A stretch of DNA of 64,000 bases from Segatella copri (GTDB lineage Bacteria > Bacteroidota > Bacteroidia > Bacteroidales > Bacteroidaceae): NCBI RefSeq assembly GCF_009494395.1, contig NZ_VZCB01000084.1, positions 1 through 64,000 of the forward strand, given 5' to 3'. Below are positions 17,475 through 25,624 of the stretch, one piece after another (positions within the stretch are counted from its first letter, which is position 1; every line of letters starts with the position of its first letter). The notes beneath the pieces are model-generated. The model was not told the DNA's origin, did no database searches, and was given only the letters and a program-made list of their open reading frames with translations. A program made the translations under genes and the position numbers.

Positions 17475-17512
17475 GCCGCCTAGCATTTTTAATGCTGGGC
17501 GGCATTTTTTTT
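17475..17512 (+). terminator. gapA terminator
   Basis: The stem GCCGCC-AGCAT/ATGCT-GGCGGC with a short T/A loop is followed by eight T. Confidence 0.88.
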
Positions 17513-17521
17513 GCTTTTTAT

Positions 17522-17552
17522 TTTGTGATTTCAAGTATTTGTCTTAACTTTG
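17522..17552 (+). promoter_or_regulatory. miaA promoter, four bases from the start codon
   Basis: TTTG at 17522-17525, 19 nt, then TAACTTTG at 17545-17552; the ATG follows at 17557. This predicts a leaderless or nearly leaderless mRNA. Confidence 0.65.
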
Positions 17553-17556
17553 TAGC

Positions 17557-18525
17557 ATGAAACATAAGATGATAACCATATTAGGTCCTACGGCGAGCGG
17601 AAAGACAAGTCTTGCTGCCGCCCTTGCAGCCAAGATTGACAGCTTGGATGCTGCTTCCTGGGGTGGTAATACGAAGGGTGCTGAGATTATCAGCGCTGAT
17701 AGCAGGCAGGTGTACCGGGGCATGGATATTGGTACGGGAAAAGATCTGGCTGACTATACGGTTGATGGTAAGTTGATACCTTATCATCTGATTGATATCT
17801 GTGAGCCGGGAACGAAATATAACCTCTTTGAATACCAGCAAGACTTCTATGATGCTTATCTGGATATTCTGGAGAGGGGGGTGTTGCCGATATTGTGTGG
17901 TGGTACAGGACTTTATATTGAGTCGGTATTGAAAGGTTATCATCTGTCCCCGGTTCCTCAGAATCAGGAACTTAGAGATAGGTTAGCTGATAAAAGCCTG
18001 GACGAACTGACAGTGATGTTGAAGGATTTGAAGGCTAAGACAGGGTCGAACATGCACAATCGCACAGATGTGGATACTGCACAGCGTGCTATCCGTGCCA
18101 TCGAGATAGAGACTTATAATCTGGAACATCCGATGCCCGAACGTGAACTTCCGGCTGTTGATTCGCTCATCATTGGTGTCAGTATAGACCGTGATGCTAG
18201 AAGGGAGAAGATTACCCGAAGACTGAAACAGCGACTGAAGGAGGGGATGGTTGATGAAATCAAAGGCTTGCTGGATACGGGAATTCCTGCAGAGAATCTG
18301 ATTTATTATGGATTGGAATATAAGTTTATCACGGAGTATGTGATAGGAAAAACCAGTTATGATGAGATGTTCCGAGGTCTGGAAATTGCCATTCATCAGT
18401 TTGCTAAGCGTCAGATGACCTGGTTCAGAGGTATGGAGCGAAGAGGATTTACCATTCACTGGATTGATGCCTTGCAGCCAATGGAGAAAAAGGTGGAGGC
18501 TGTTTTGGAGCTGATGAGGAGCTAA
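17557..18525 (+). CDS. miaA: tRNA dimethylallyltransferase
   Basis: Adds a dimethylallyl group to A37 of tRNAs that read codons starting with U (322 aa). The P-loop is ILGPTASGKTSLA. EIISADSRQVYRGMDIGTGK is the substrate-binding segment and GGTGLYIES is also conserved. Compared with the usual protein there is a short extra stretch after the first helix (KIDSLDAASWGGNTKG) before the EIISADS motif. Transcription probably starts at the ATG. It is followed by a repeat-rich spacer. Confidence 0.93.
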   Translation: MKHKMITILGPTASGKTSLAAALAAKIDSLDAASWGGNTKGAEIISADSRQVYRGMDIGTGKDLADYTVDGKLIPYHLIDICEPGTKYNLFEYQQDFYDAYLDILERGVLPILCGGTGLYIESVLKGYHLSPVPQNQELRDRLADKSLDELTVMLKDLKAKTGSNMHNRTDVDTAQRAIRAIEIETYNLEHPMPERELPAVDSLIIGVSIDRDARREKITRRLKQRLKEGMVDEIKGLLDTGIPAENLIYYGLEYKFITEYVIGKTSYDEMFRGLEIAIHQFAKRQMTWFRGMERRGFTIHWIDALQPMEKKVEAVLELMRS

Positions 18526-18556
18526 GGTGTAGCCTGAAAACTGGCTCGGGGGCTGG

Positions 18557-18575
18557 CATCCGATGGAATCGGATG
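18557..18575 (+). repeat. Hairpin element related to 54789-54826
   Basis: A perfect 8-bp stem (CATCCGAT/ATCGGATG) with a 3-nt loop. The flanks (AACTGG before it, CAACGGTGG after it) also occur around the related hairpin after trpD, so this is a dispersed element. Confidence 0.65.
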
Positions 18576-18579
18576 CAAC

Positions 18580-18674
18580 GGTGGCTAGGTTTTTGAAGAC
18601 GGTGGCTAGGTTTTTGAAGACGGTGGCTAGGTTTTTGAAGACGGTGTCTAGGCTTTTGAGGACGGTGTCTAGGA
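18580..18674 (+). repeat. 21-bp tandem repeat between miaA and the lipid-kinase gene
   Basis: Three identical 21-bp units (GGTGGCTAGG then TTTTTGAAGAC) are followed by a diverged unit and a half unit. A 21-bp period in a non-coding spacer is unusual. No open frame uses it. Confidence 0.9.
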
Positions 18675-18716
18675 GGGGGTAATATTATTCAACTTTCAAA
18701 TTACAAAGAAGAGACA

Positions 18717-19640
18717 ATGATAAACGAGAATAAATGGGGATTGCTTTACTGCCCTCGAGGCGGCTGGAGAAGCAATAAGCGCTGGGAAAAAATAGAAAAG
18801 GTACTCAAGGCACAAAATGTAGATTATGACTTTGTGCAGAGTGAAAATCAGAAAAGCGTAGAGCGACTGATTAAGATGTTTGTCAACAATGGCTATAAGA
18901 CAATAGTTGTTGTGGGCGGAGATTCTGCGCTCAATGATGCCGTCAATTGCTTGATGCAGATGAATACTGAGGAGCGTGAACAGGTGGCACTGGGTGTGAT
19001 TCCTAATGGATTGATGAATGATTTCGCCCATTTCTGGGGATTCAGCGACAGCGATATTGAAAATACGGTGGCATCTCTTAAAGCAAGAAGAATCAGGAAG
19101 ATAGACCTTGGATGTATCCGTTATACGAATAAGAAAGGGGAGAAATGCAGACGTTATTTCCTCAACTGCATCAATATAGGATTGATTGCTGCCATCATGA
19201 ACCTGAGAAGGAAAACTCATCACATGTTTGGCTCCCGTACGCTGTCGTTCCTGTGTTCTTTCATCCTGATGATCTTCCAGCGTCTGGATTATAAGATGCA
19301 TATTAAAATCAATTCAGATGTCATCAAGCGCAGGGTAATGACTATGTGCGTCGGTAATGCAACGGGTTACGGACAAACTCCTAATGCTGTGCCATACAAT
19401 GGTTTGCTGGATGTTTCTGTGGTTTATCATCCGCAGATGACGCAACTCTTTGAGGGTATTTACCTCTTTGTGAAAGGTAAGTTCCTGAATCATAAGAGTG
19501 TGCATCCTTACCGTACCAGAGAAATGGAGGTTTCATCCAATGCCCTGATTGGTATTGATGGCAGATTGATGAATACGCCGGTAGGACCTTACCAGATTAC
19601 CGTTATTCAGGAAGTTGTCAATTTCCTGATTCCTGCGTAG
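18717..19640 (+). CDS. Diacylglycerol/lipid kinase-family protein with variant GGD motif
   Basis: A 307-residue protein of the diacylglycerol kinase catalytic-domain family (YegS/DgkB-like), which phosphorylates lipids at the membrane. The nucleotide-binding motif usually written GGDGTLNEV reads GGDSALNDA, and the second loop is GVIPNGLMNDFAHFWG where GTGND is usual. The C-terminal beta domain is present (CVGNATGYGQTPNAVPYNGLLDVSVV). Key residues are altered, so the activity or substrate may differ from classical members. It stands alone, convergent with the Crp/Fnr regulator. Confidence 0.78.
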   Translation: MINENKWGLLYCPRGGWRSNKRWEKIEKVLKAQNVDYDFVQSENQKSVERLIKMFVNNGYKTIVVVGGDSALNDAVNCLMQMNTEEREQVALGVIPNGLMNDFAHFWGFSDSDIENTVASLKARRIRKIDLGCIRYTNKKGEKCRRYFLNCINIGLIAAIMNLRRKTHHMFGSRTLSFLCSFILMIFQRLDYKMHIKINSDVIKRRVMTMCVGNATGYGQTPNAVPYNGLLDVSVVYHPQMTQLFEGIYLFVKGKFLNHKSVHPYRTREMEVSSNALIGIDGRLMNTPVGPYQITVIQEVVNFLIPA

Positions 19641-19668
19641 TAGGAGGTCGTGAATAAAATTTAACTGT

Positions 19669-19724
19669 ATACGCTTTGAAAGGACAATGGCTTTCATTGA
19701 TGCTTTTGCCCTTTCAAGGCGTAT
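19669..19724. terminator. Convergent terminator hairpin
   Basis: ATACGCTTTGAAAGG pairs with CCTTTCAAGGCGTAT (one weak pair) around a 26-nt loop, followed by TGTGTTTTTT. It lies between the lipid-kinase gene and the convergent Crp/Fnr gene. Confidence 0.7.
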
Positions 19725-19732
19725 TGTGTTTT

Positions 19733-20437
19733 TTATCCCCTTTCTGCAATATTCTTCAGTTCTTCCTCATTCAGAATCTTTATTTTTCTTACGTTCGTAC
19801 TGATAAGGCCTTCCGTCACGAAGGAGGATAGGGTGCGAATACAGTTACTTGTCGTCATATTGGCAATGTTGGCTAAATCTTCACGGCTCAGACTGCAATC
19901 CAAGGTGCAACCGTCTTTAGCCAGTCCATAAGAATCCAATAGGAAAAGAAGAGCTTCGGCAAGGCGGGCACGGATGTGCTTTTGGGTGAGATTGACAGTG
20001 CGGTCGTCTGATTTACCGATTTCAATACTCAGGTATTTGATAAAATAAAAGCCGATGTTGTAACTGCTCTGCAGCATCTTCATGAGAACCGTCATAGGAA
20101 AATGAGCCACTACACAGTTGTCTAAAGCCATTGCTGCAGTTCTGTAGGCTTCATTGGCAAAATAGGCACGGAATCCCAGAAATTCACTAGGTTTGATAAC
20201 ACGGATTATCTGGCTTTTTCCGTTGATTCCATCCTTGTAAATCTTCACCTTTCCTGCAAGCAGACACATGGCTTCTTTAGGAATCGTTCCATTGTCATAG
20301 ATGATTTCACCCTTCTTGTATTTGGTAATTTGTATATGTGTTTTCAGCATCGCGAGCAGTTCGTCCTCGATGCCGCCCCACAAGTTTGCCACTTCCTTGG
20401 CTGCACTATCTGTATTCCAAATCTTATGTTTTGCCAT
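19733..20437 (-). CDS. Crp/Fnr-family transcriptional regulator
   Basis: A 234-residue regulator with an N-terminal cyclic-nucleotide-binding-type beta barrel (about 25-135; KKGEIIYDNGTIPKEAMCLLAGKVKIY) and a C-terminal helix-turn-helix (about 155-225; LSREDLANIANMTTSNCIRTLSSF). No Cys cluster for an Fe-S centre is visible, so it is not a classical Fnr. The ligand is unknown. It is divergent from the glycogen operon and is a candidate controller of it, which is inference. A -7-like TACTTTTG on the minus strand lies at 20482-20489. Confidence 0.88.
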   Translation of the reverse strand: MAKHKIWNTDSAAKEVANLWGGIEDELLAMLKTHIQITKYKKGEIIYDNGTIPKEAMCLLAGKVKIYKDGINGKSQIIRVIKPSEFLGFRAYFANEAYRTAAMALDNCVVAHFPMTVLMKMLQSSYNIGFYFIKYLSIEIGKSDDRTVNLTQKHIRARLAEALLFLLDSYGLAKDGCTLDCSLSREDLANIANMTTSNCIRTLSSFVTEGLISTNVRKIKILNEEELKNIAERG

Positions 20438-20582
20438 TATCCTTCTAGTTCGTTTTGCTTATATTGGTTTAAAACCGTGTGCAAAAGTACATAAAAAAAT
20501 CCATATAAATGAAAAAAATGAGCAAAAAATATGTTCTATAACATATAAAATAAAAATTTTAAGAAAATGTCGCGCTTTTTCC

Positions 20583-20613
20583 TTTGCAATACCATTCTTT
20601 TTTCTTACCTTTG
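20583..20613 (+). promoter_or_regulatory. Promoter of the glycogen operon
   Basis: TTTG at 20583-20586, 19 nt, then TACCTTTG at 20606-20613, about 50 bp before the debranching enzyme start. Confidence 0.65.
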
Positions 20614-20662
20614 AATGCAAAATAGATTAAAGTCAATAAATTATAAACCTTAATATAGATCT

Positions 20663-22606
20663 ATGAGTTATCTAAAATTCGAAAAGGCCCTAATGACTAA
20701 CTTACAAGAGTCATTGCCAAAGGAGTTGTTAAGAACAAACCGCTCGGGTGCTTATTCGTGCTCAACGATTGTAGACTGTAATACGCGAAAGTATCACGGA
20801 TTGCTTGTCGTTCCGGTTCCAGAACTGGACGATGAGAATCATGTGCTCTTAAGTTCGCTCGACGTTACGGTGATTCAGCATGGTGCTGAATTCAATCTCG
20901 GCTTGCACAAGTACCAAGGCAATAATTTTAGTCCGCTAGGCCATAAGTACATTCGTGAATTTGATTGCGATAAAGTGCCTACTACACTTTATCGCGTAGG
21001 TGGTGTTATCCTCAAGAAAGAGGTCGTTTTCCAGCATTATGAGAATCGTCTTCTGATTCGTTATACTTTGGTAGACGGACATTCTGCCACCACACTTCGT
21101 TTCCGTCCATTCTTGGCTTTTCGTAGCGTTCGCCAGTTTACTCATGAGAATTCAACAGCTTCTCGTGACTATTCTGCTGTAGACAACGGAATCAAGACTT
21201 GCATGTATGCTGGTTATCCTGACCTTTATATGCAGTTCTCTAAGAAGAACGAGTTTAAATTCTGCCCAGACTGGTATCGTGGAGTAGAATATCCAAAGGA
21301 GCAGGAGAGAGGTTATGCTTCTAATGAAGACCTCTATGTTCCAGGATATTTCGAAATGGGTATCAAGAAGGGCGAGACTATCGTCTTTTCTGCAGCTACT
21401 TCTGAAATCAAGACCAGTAGCTTGAAGAAACTTTTTGACACAGAGGTTGACGAGCGTTCGCCTCGCGACAACTTCTTCCATTGTCTGGTCAATGCTGCTC
21501 ATCAGTTCCATCGTCGTGAGAAGAATGATGACCGCTATATCCTTGCCGGTTATCCATGGTTCAAGTGCCGTGCCCGTGATACATTCATTTCTCTTCCTGG
21601 TCTTACGCTCTCTATTGAGGAGAACGATTACTTTGAGTTGGTCATGAAGACTGCCATGCGCGGATACTATGAGTTTATGGAGGGTAAGCCTCTTACCGCT
21701 CATATTACTGAGATAGAGCAGCCTGACGTGCCACTTTGGGCAGTCTGGGCTTTGCAGCAGTATGCCAAGGAAACCTCTAAGGAAGAGTGCCATAAGAAGT
21801 ATGGCCAGTTTATCAAGGACGTGATTCGTTTCATCCAGAACAACAAGCATCCTAACCTGGAATTGAAGGAGAACGGCTTGCTTTATACCAATGGAAGAGA
21901 CAAGGCTGTTACCTGGATGAATTCTACCGCCAATGGCCGTCCTGTGGTTCCTCGTACCGGATATATTGTTGAGTTTAATGCTCTGTGGTACAATGCATTG
22001 TGCTTCTGTGCTTCTTTGGCAGGGGCAGTAGGTGAGGAGGCTGACCAGCAGGAATTGCTGGCTCAGGCAGAGATTACCAAGAAGTCTTTTGTTGATACAT
22101 TCCTCAATGAATATGGCTATCTTTACGATTATGTAGATGGTAACATGATGGATTGGAGTGTTCGTCCAAACATGATATTCCCAGTAGCCTTCGACTATTC
22201 ACCATTGTCTCAGGACCAGAAGAAGAAGGTACTTGATATCTGTACCCGTGAACTCCTGACTCCTAAGGGATTGCGTTCTCTTTCTCCAAAGAGCGGTGGC
22301 TATAATCCTATCTATGTAGGACCTCAGACCCAGCGCGACTATGCTTACCATCAGGGTACAGCATGGCCATGGCTTTGCGGCTTCTATATGGAGGCGAGTC
22401 TGAAACTCTATAAGCGTACACGCTTGAGTTTCGTAGAGCGTCAGATGGTAGGTTTCGAAGACGAGATGTCTTATCATTGTCTCGGTACTATCAGTGAGCT
22501 CTTCGATGGCAATCCACCATTCGCAGGTCGTGGTGCTATCTCTTTTGCCATGAATGTGGCAGAGATTCTCCGCGCGCTTGAATTACTAGAAAAATATCAA
22601 TATTAA
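20663..22606 (+). CDS. Glycogen debranching enzyme (amylo-alpha-1,6-glucosidase)
   Basis: A 647-residue debranching enzyme that removes alpha-1,6 branch glucose from glycogen. Residues about 15-230 form the N-terminal beta domain (LLRTNRSGAYSCSTIVDCNTRKYHGLLV is characteristic). Residues about 275-640 form the (alpha/alpha)6 catalytic domain (AGYPWFKCRARDTFISLPGL, then LYTNGRDKAVTWMNST and the C-terminal GTAWPWLCGFY). No signal peptide, so it acts in the cytoplasm on stored glycogen. It is the first gene of a three-gene operon with a glycosyltransferase and a GH57 protein. Confidence 0.92.
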   Translation: MSYLKFEKALMTNLQESLPKELLRTNRSGAYSCSTIVDCNTRKYHGLLVVPVPELDDENHVLLSSLDVTVIQHGAEFNLGLHKYQGNNFSPLGHKYIREFDCDKVPTTLYRVGGVILKKEVVFQHYENRLLIRYTLVDGHSATTLRFRPFLAFRSVRQFTHENSTASRDYSAVDNGIKTCMYAGYPDLYMQFSKKNEFKFCPDWYRGVEYPKEQERGYASNEDLYVPGYFEMGIKKGETIVFSAATSEIKTSSLKKLFDTEVDERSPRDNFFHCLVNAAHQFHRREKNDDRYILAGYPWFKCRARDTFISLPGLTLSIEENDYFELVMKTAMRGYYEFMEGKPLTAHITEIEQPDVPLWAVWALQQYAKETSKEECHKKYGQFIKDVIRFIQNNKHPNLELKENGLLYTNGRDKAVTWMNSTANGRPVVPRTGYIVEFNALWYNALCFCASLAGAVGEEADQQELLAQAEITKKSFVDTFLNEYGYLYDYVDGNMMDWSVRPNMIFPVAFDYSPLSQDQKKKVLDICTRELLTPKGLRSLSPKSGGYNPIYVGPQTQRDYAYHQGTAWPWLCGFYMEASLKLYKRTRLSFVERQMVGFEDEMSYHCLGTISELFDGNPPFAGRGAISFAMNVAEILRALELLEKYQY

Positions 22607-22622
22607 TAAAGGAGGACGCTAT

Positions 22623-23891
22623 ATGAAAGTATTAATGTTTGGATGGGAGTATCCTCCTCACGTATTTGGTGGCTTGGCTACTGCCAACTTTGGTATCTCT
22701 CAGGGCTTGCATGCCCAGGGTGATGTCGATATTACATTGTGTCTGCCTCATCCTTTTGGTGATGAGGACCGCAGTGCATGTAAGATTGTGGCTATGAACA
22801 GTGTGCCTATTGCTTGGCGTGATGTAAACCACGACTATGTACAGCAGCGCGTAGGCAACATTATGGATCCTGATGACTATTTCCGCTACCGTGACCACAT
22901 CTATGCTGACTTTAATTATATGAACGTGAACGACCTCGGCTGTATGGACTTTGCCGGTGGTTATCCATCTAATCTCCACGACGAGATCAACAACTACAGT
23001 ATCATTGCCGGAGTAGTTGCCCGTAGCGAAGAATTTGATATTATCCACGCCCACGACTGGTTGACGTTCCCTGCTGGTATTCATGCCAAGCGAGTGAGTG
23101 GAAAGCCATTGTGCATTCACGTACATGCTACCGATTTCGACCGCAGCCGTGGTAAGGTGAACCCTACCGTATATTCTATCGAGAAAGACGGTATGGACAA
23201 TGCCGACTGCATCATGTGTGTATCTGAGTTGACTCGTCAGACAGTTATTCATCAGTATCACCAGGATCCACGCAAGTGCTTCGCCATGCACAATGCTGTT
23301 TATCCATTGAAGCAGGAGTGGCAAGACATTCCACGTCCTAACCATAAGGGTAAGGAGAAGGTGGTAACCTTCCTGGGCCGTCTCACTATGCAGAAGGGTC
23401 CTGAGTATTTCGTAGAGGCAGCCAATATGGTATTGCACCGTACCCGCAACGTGCGTTTCTGCATGGCAGGTTCGGGTGATATGATGGACCAGATGATTTA
23501 TCTGGCAGCAGAACGCGGCATTGCCGACCGTTTCCACTTCCCAGGCTTTATGCGTGGCAAGCAGGTATACGAATGTCTCAAGGATAGTGATGTCTATGTC
23601 ATGCCATCAGTGAGTGAGCCTTTCGGTATCTCTCCTCTGGAGGCGATGCAGTGTGGCACACCTACTATCATCTCTAAGCAGAGTGGTTGTGGAGAAATCC
23701 TTACCAACTGTATCAAGGTTGACTACTGGGATATTCATGCCCTTGCCGATGCCATCTACAGCATCTGCCACAACGAGAGTCTGTTCGACTATCTCTCTGA
23801 GGAAGGTAAGAAGGAAGTTGACCAGATTACCTGGGAGAAAGTGGGAGCCCGCATCAAAGACCTCTATCTCAAGACTTTGGGGTGGAAGTAA
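22623..23891 (+). CDS. Glycosyltransferase, glycogen-synthase-like GT-B family
   Basis: A 422-residue retaining glycosyltransferase. The N-terminal MKVLMFGWEYPPHVFGGLATANFG is the GT4/GT5 sugar-acceptor loop. The C-terminal half has VVTFLGRLTMQKGPEYF and the E-x7-E motif in EPFGISPLEAMQCGTP. It is translated from an unusually strong Shine-Dalgarno sequence (AAGGAGG, about 22610). Position between a debranching enzyme and a GH57 protein indicates a role in glycogen synthesis, with ADP- or UDP-glucose as likely donor. Donor assignment is inference. Confidence 0.88.
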   Translation: MKVLMFGWEYPPHVFGGLATANFGISQGLHAQGDVDITLCLPHPFGDEDRSACKIVAMNSVPIAWRDVNHDYVQQRVGNIMDPDDYFRYRDHIYADFNYMNVNDLGCMDFAGGYPSNLHDEINNYSIIAGVVARSEEFDIIHAHDWLTFPAGIHAKRVSGKPLCIHVHATDFDRSRGKVNPTVYSIEKDGMDNADCIMCVSELTRQTVIHQYHQDPRKCFAMHNAVYPLKQEWQDIPRPNHKGKEKVVTFLGRLTMQKGPEYFVEAANMVLHRTRNVRFCMAGSGDMMDQMIYLAAERGIADRFHFPGFMRGKQVYECLKDSDVYVMPSVSEPFGISPLEAMQCGTPTIISKQSGCGEILTNCIKVDYWDIHALADAIYSICHNESLFDYLSEEGKKEVDQITWEKVGARIKDLYLKTLGWK

Positions 23892-23910
23892 TTTTTAATG
23901 TTAAAGGGCT

Positions 23911-23950
23911 AATCATAAAGTTCAAAGTTCAAAATTTAAAGTTCAAAGTA
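23911..23950 (+). repeat. AATCATAAAGTTCAAA-type heptameric array abutting a start codon
   Basis: The array of AGTTCAA units ends at the A of the GH57 ATG (23950). It is one of six copies in the window sharing the AATCATAAAGTTCAAA head, all on the plus strand just upstream of a gene. Confidence 0.8.
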
Positions 23951-25380
23951 TGAAAACAATTTGTTTATATTTCGAGATACATCAGATTACCCATCTGAAA
24001 CGCTACCGCTTCTTTGATATCGGTACCGATCATTACTACTATGATGATTATGAGAATGATCGTAGCATCAACGATATCGCTGAGCGTTCATATATGCCAG
24101 CCTTGAATGCCATTCAGGAGATGATTGAGAAGAATGGTAAATCTTTCAAGGTGGCTTTCTCACTCTCTGGTGTGGGTATGGAGCAGTTGGAACTCCATGC
24201 TCCTCAGGTGATGGAGAAACTGCAGGAGTTGAACAACACTGGCTGCGTGGAATTCCTCGCAGAGCCTTATTCTCACGGTCTTGCTTCATTGGTTAATGAG
24301 GCTAGCTTCAAGGATGAGGTGAAGCGCCAGTGCACTAAGATCAAGGAATGTTTCGGCAAGGAGCCTACCGTACTCCGCAACTCTTCTCTCATCTATAGTG
24401 ACGAGATTGGTGCTCAGGTAGCTGATATGGGCTTCATGGGTATGTTGACCGAGGGTGCTAAGCACGTATTGGGTTGGAAGTCTCCACACTATGTTTATCA
24501 TTGTGCCATGAACCCTAAGTTGAAGCTTTTGCTTCGCGATGTTCGTTTGAGCGATGACATTTCTTTGCGTTTCAGTAACAGCGATTGGGAAGGTTATCCT
24601 CTCTTTGCAGACAACTACATGAATCAGATTGCTGCTTTCCCGGAAGAGGAGCAGGTTATCAATATCTTCATGGAGCTTTCTGCTTTGGGTATTGCCCAGC
24701 CTTTGTCTAGCAATATTCTCGAGTTTCTGAAGGCGCTTCCACAGTGTGCTAAGGACCGTGGCATTACCTTCTCTACTCCTACCGAGATTTTCCAGAAGAT
24801 GAAGTCTGTAGGCGAAATCAACGTTCCTGATACATTGAGTTGGGTAGACGAGGAGCGTGATGTCAGCTCATGGCTCGGTAACCCAATGCAGCGTGAGGCT
24901 TTCAACAAGCTCTATAGCGTAGCCGACCGTGTTCGCATTGCCAACGATCCTCGTATCAATCAGGACTGGGATTATCTCCAGGCTAGCAACAACTTCCGTT
25001 TCATGACTACCAAGCCAAGTAATGTAGGTCTGGACCGCGGTATTTACTCTAGTCCTTTCGATGCTTTCACCAACTATATGAATATTCTTGGCGACTTCAT
25101 CACTCGCGTCAACAACCTTTATCCTGCTGAGGTAGATAATGAGCAGCTCGAGAGTCTTCTCACTACCATCACCAACCAGGATGAGGAGATTGAGATGAGA
25201 GACAAGGAAATTACACGTCTTCAGGCTAAGATTGAGAAGATTGAGAAGGAAGTGGTAAAACTTCGTGGCGACAAGCCTGCTGCAGCCAAGAAGCCAGCAG
25301 CCAAGAAGGCTCCTGCTGCCAAAAAGCCAGCTGCTGCTAAGAAAACAGCTGCCAAGAAGGACGAAGCTAAGCCAGAATAA
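23950..25380 (+). CDS. Glycoside hydrolase family 57 protein with a Lys/Ala-rich tail
   Basis: A 476-residue GH57 alpha-amylase-type enzyme acting on alpha-glucans in the cytoplasm. The start MKTICLYFEIHQITHLKRY carries the family His, and EFLAEPYSHGLASL and VLRNSSLIYSDEIGAQ are further GH57 regions. Residues about 395-436 form a short coiled coil (TNQDEEIEMRDKEITRLQAK). The last 35 residues are a low-complexity AKKPAAKK-type tail like histone H1 or bacterial nucleoid proteins, which is unusual for an amylase. It is the last gene of the glycogen operon and is followed by a strong terminator. Confidence 0.88.
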   Translation: MKTICLYFEIHQITHLKRYRFFDIGTDHYYYDDYENDRSINDIAERSYMPALNAIQEMIEKNGKSFKVAFSLSGVGMEQLELHAPQVMEKLQELNNTGCVEFLAEPYSHGLASLVNEASFKDEVKRQCTKIKECFGKEPTVLRNSSLIYSDEIGAQVADMGFMGMLTEGAKHVLGWKSPHYVYHCAMNPKLKLLLRDVRLSDDISLRFSNSDWEGYPLFADNYMNQIAAFPEEEQVINIFMELSALGIAQPLSSNILEFLKALPQCAKDRGITFSTPTEIFQKMKSVGEINVPDTLSWVDEERDVSSWLGNPMQREAFNKLYSVADRVRIANDPRINQDWDYLQASNNFRFMTTKPSNVGLDRGIYSSPFDAFTNYMNILGDFITRVNNLYPAEVDNEQLESLLTTITNQDEEIEMRDKEITRLQAKIEKIEKEVVKLRGDKPAAAKKPAAKKAPAAKKPAAAKKTAAKKDEAKPE

Positions 25381-25398
25381 CATAGTTCTATTTTAAAT

Positions 25399-25434
25399 AA
25401 AAAGCCCAGAGGGATTATCCTCTGGGCTTTTTTT
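25399..25434 (+). terminator. Terminator of the glycogen operon
   Basis: AAAAGCCCAGAGG pairs with CCTCTGGGCTTTT around a 6-nt loop and is followed by further T. Confidence 0.9.
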
Positions 25435-25515
25435 ATCTCTATTTCATATCTACACGTGGAAATCGTGATAAAACTCTATTCTTTATGTTTAGCGAACGAA
25501 AAGGAGACAGGAAAT

Positions 25516-25565
25516 GAAAAAAGACCGTAATCTCAAGATTCTTAATCCTAGATTACAGTCTTTAA
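25516..25565 (-). terminator. Terminator of the SusCD1 operon
   Basis: Reading the minus strand, AAAGACTGTAATCT pairs with AGATTACGGTCTTT (one mismatch), followed by a T run. It lies about 60 bp past the susD1 stop codon. Confidence 0.7.
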
Positions 25566-25624
25566 TTAAATAGTTTCTTTGTGTATGTCGTGGTGTTTAT
25601 AAAAAACCTTCATCAAACCTTGTA

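Noticed and set aside
18580-18674. CRISPR or coding tandem repeat
   Set aside because: Units abut without spacers and no frame reads through them with a plausible start.
25514-25564. 16-codon open frame with a good GGAG-type ribosome-binding site
   Set aside because: It coincides with a terminator hairpin of the minus-strand operon and is too short to judge.
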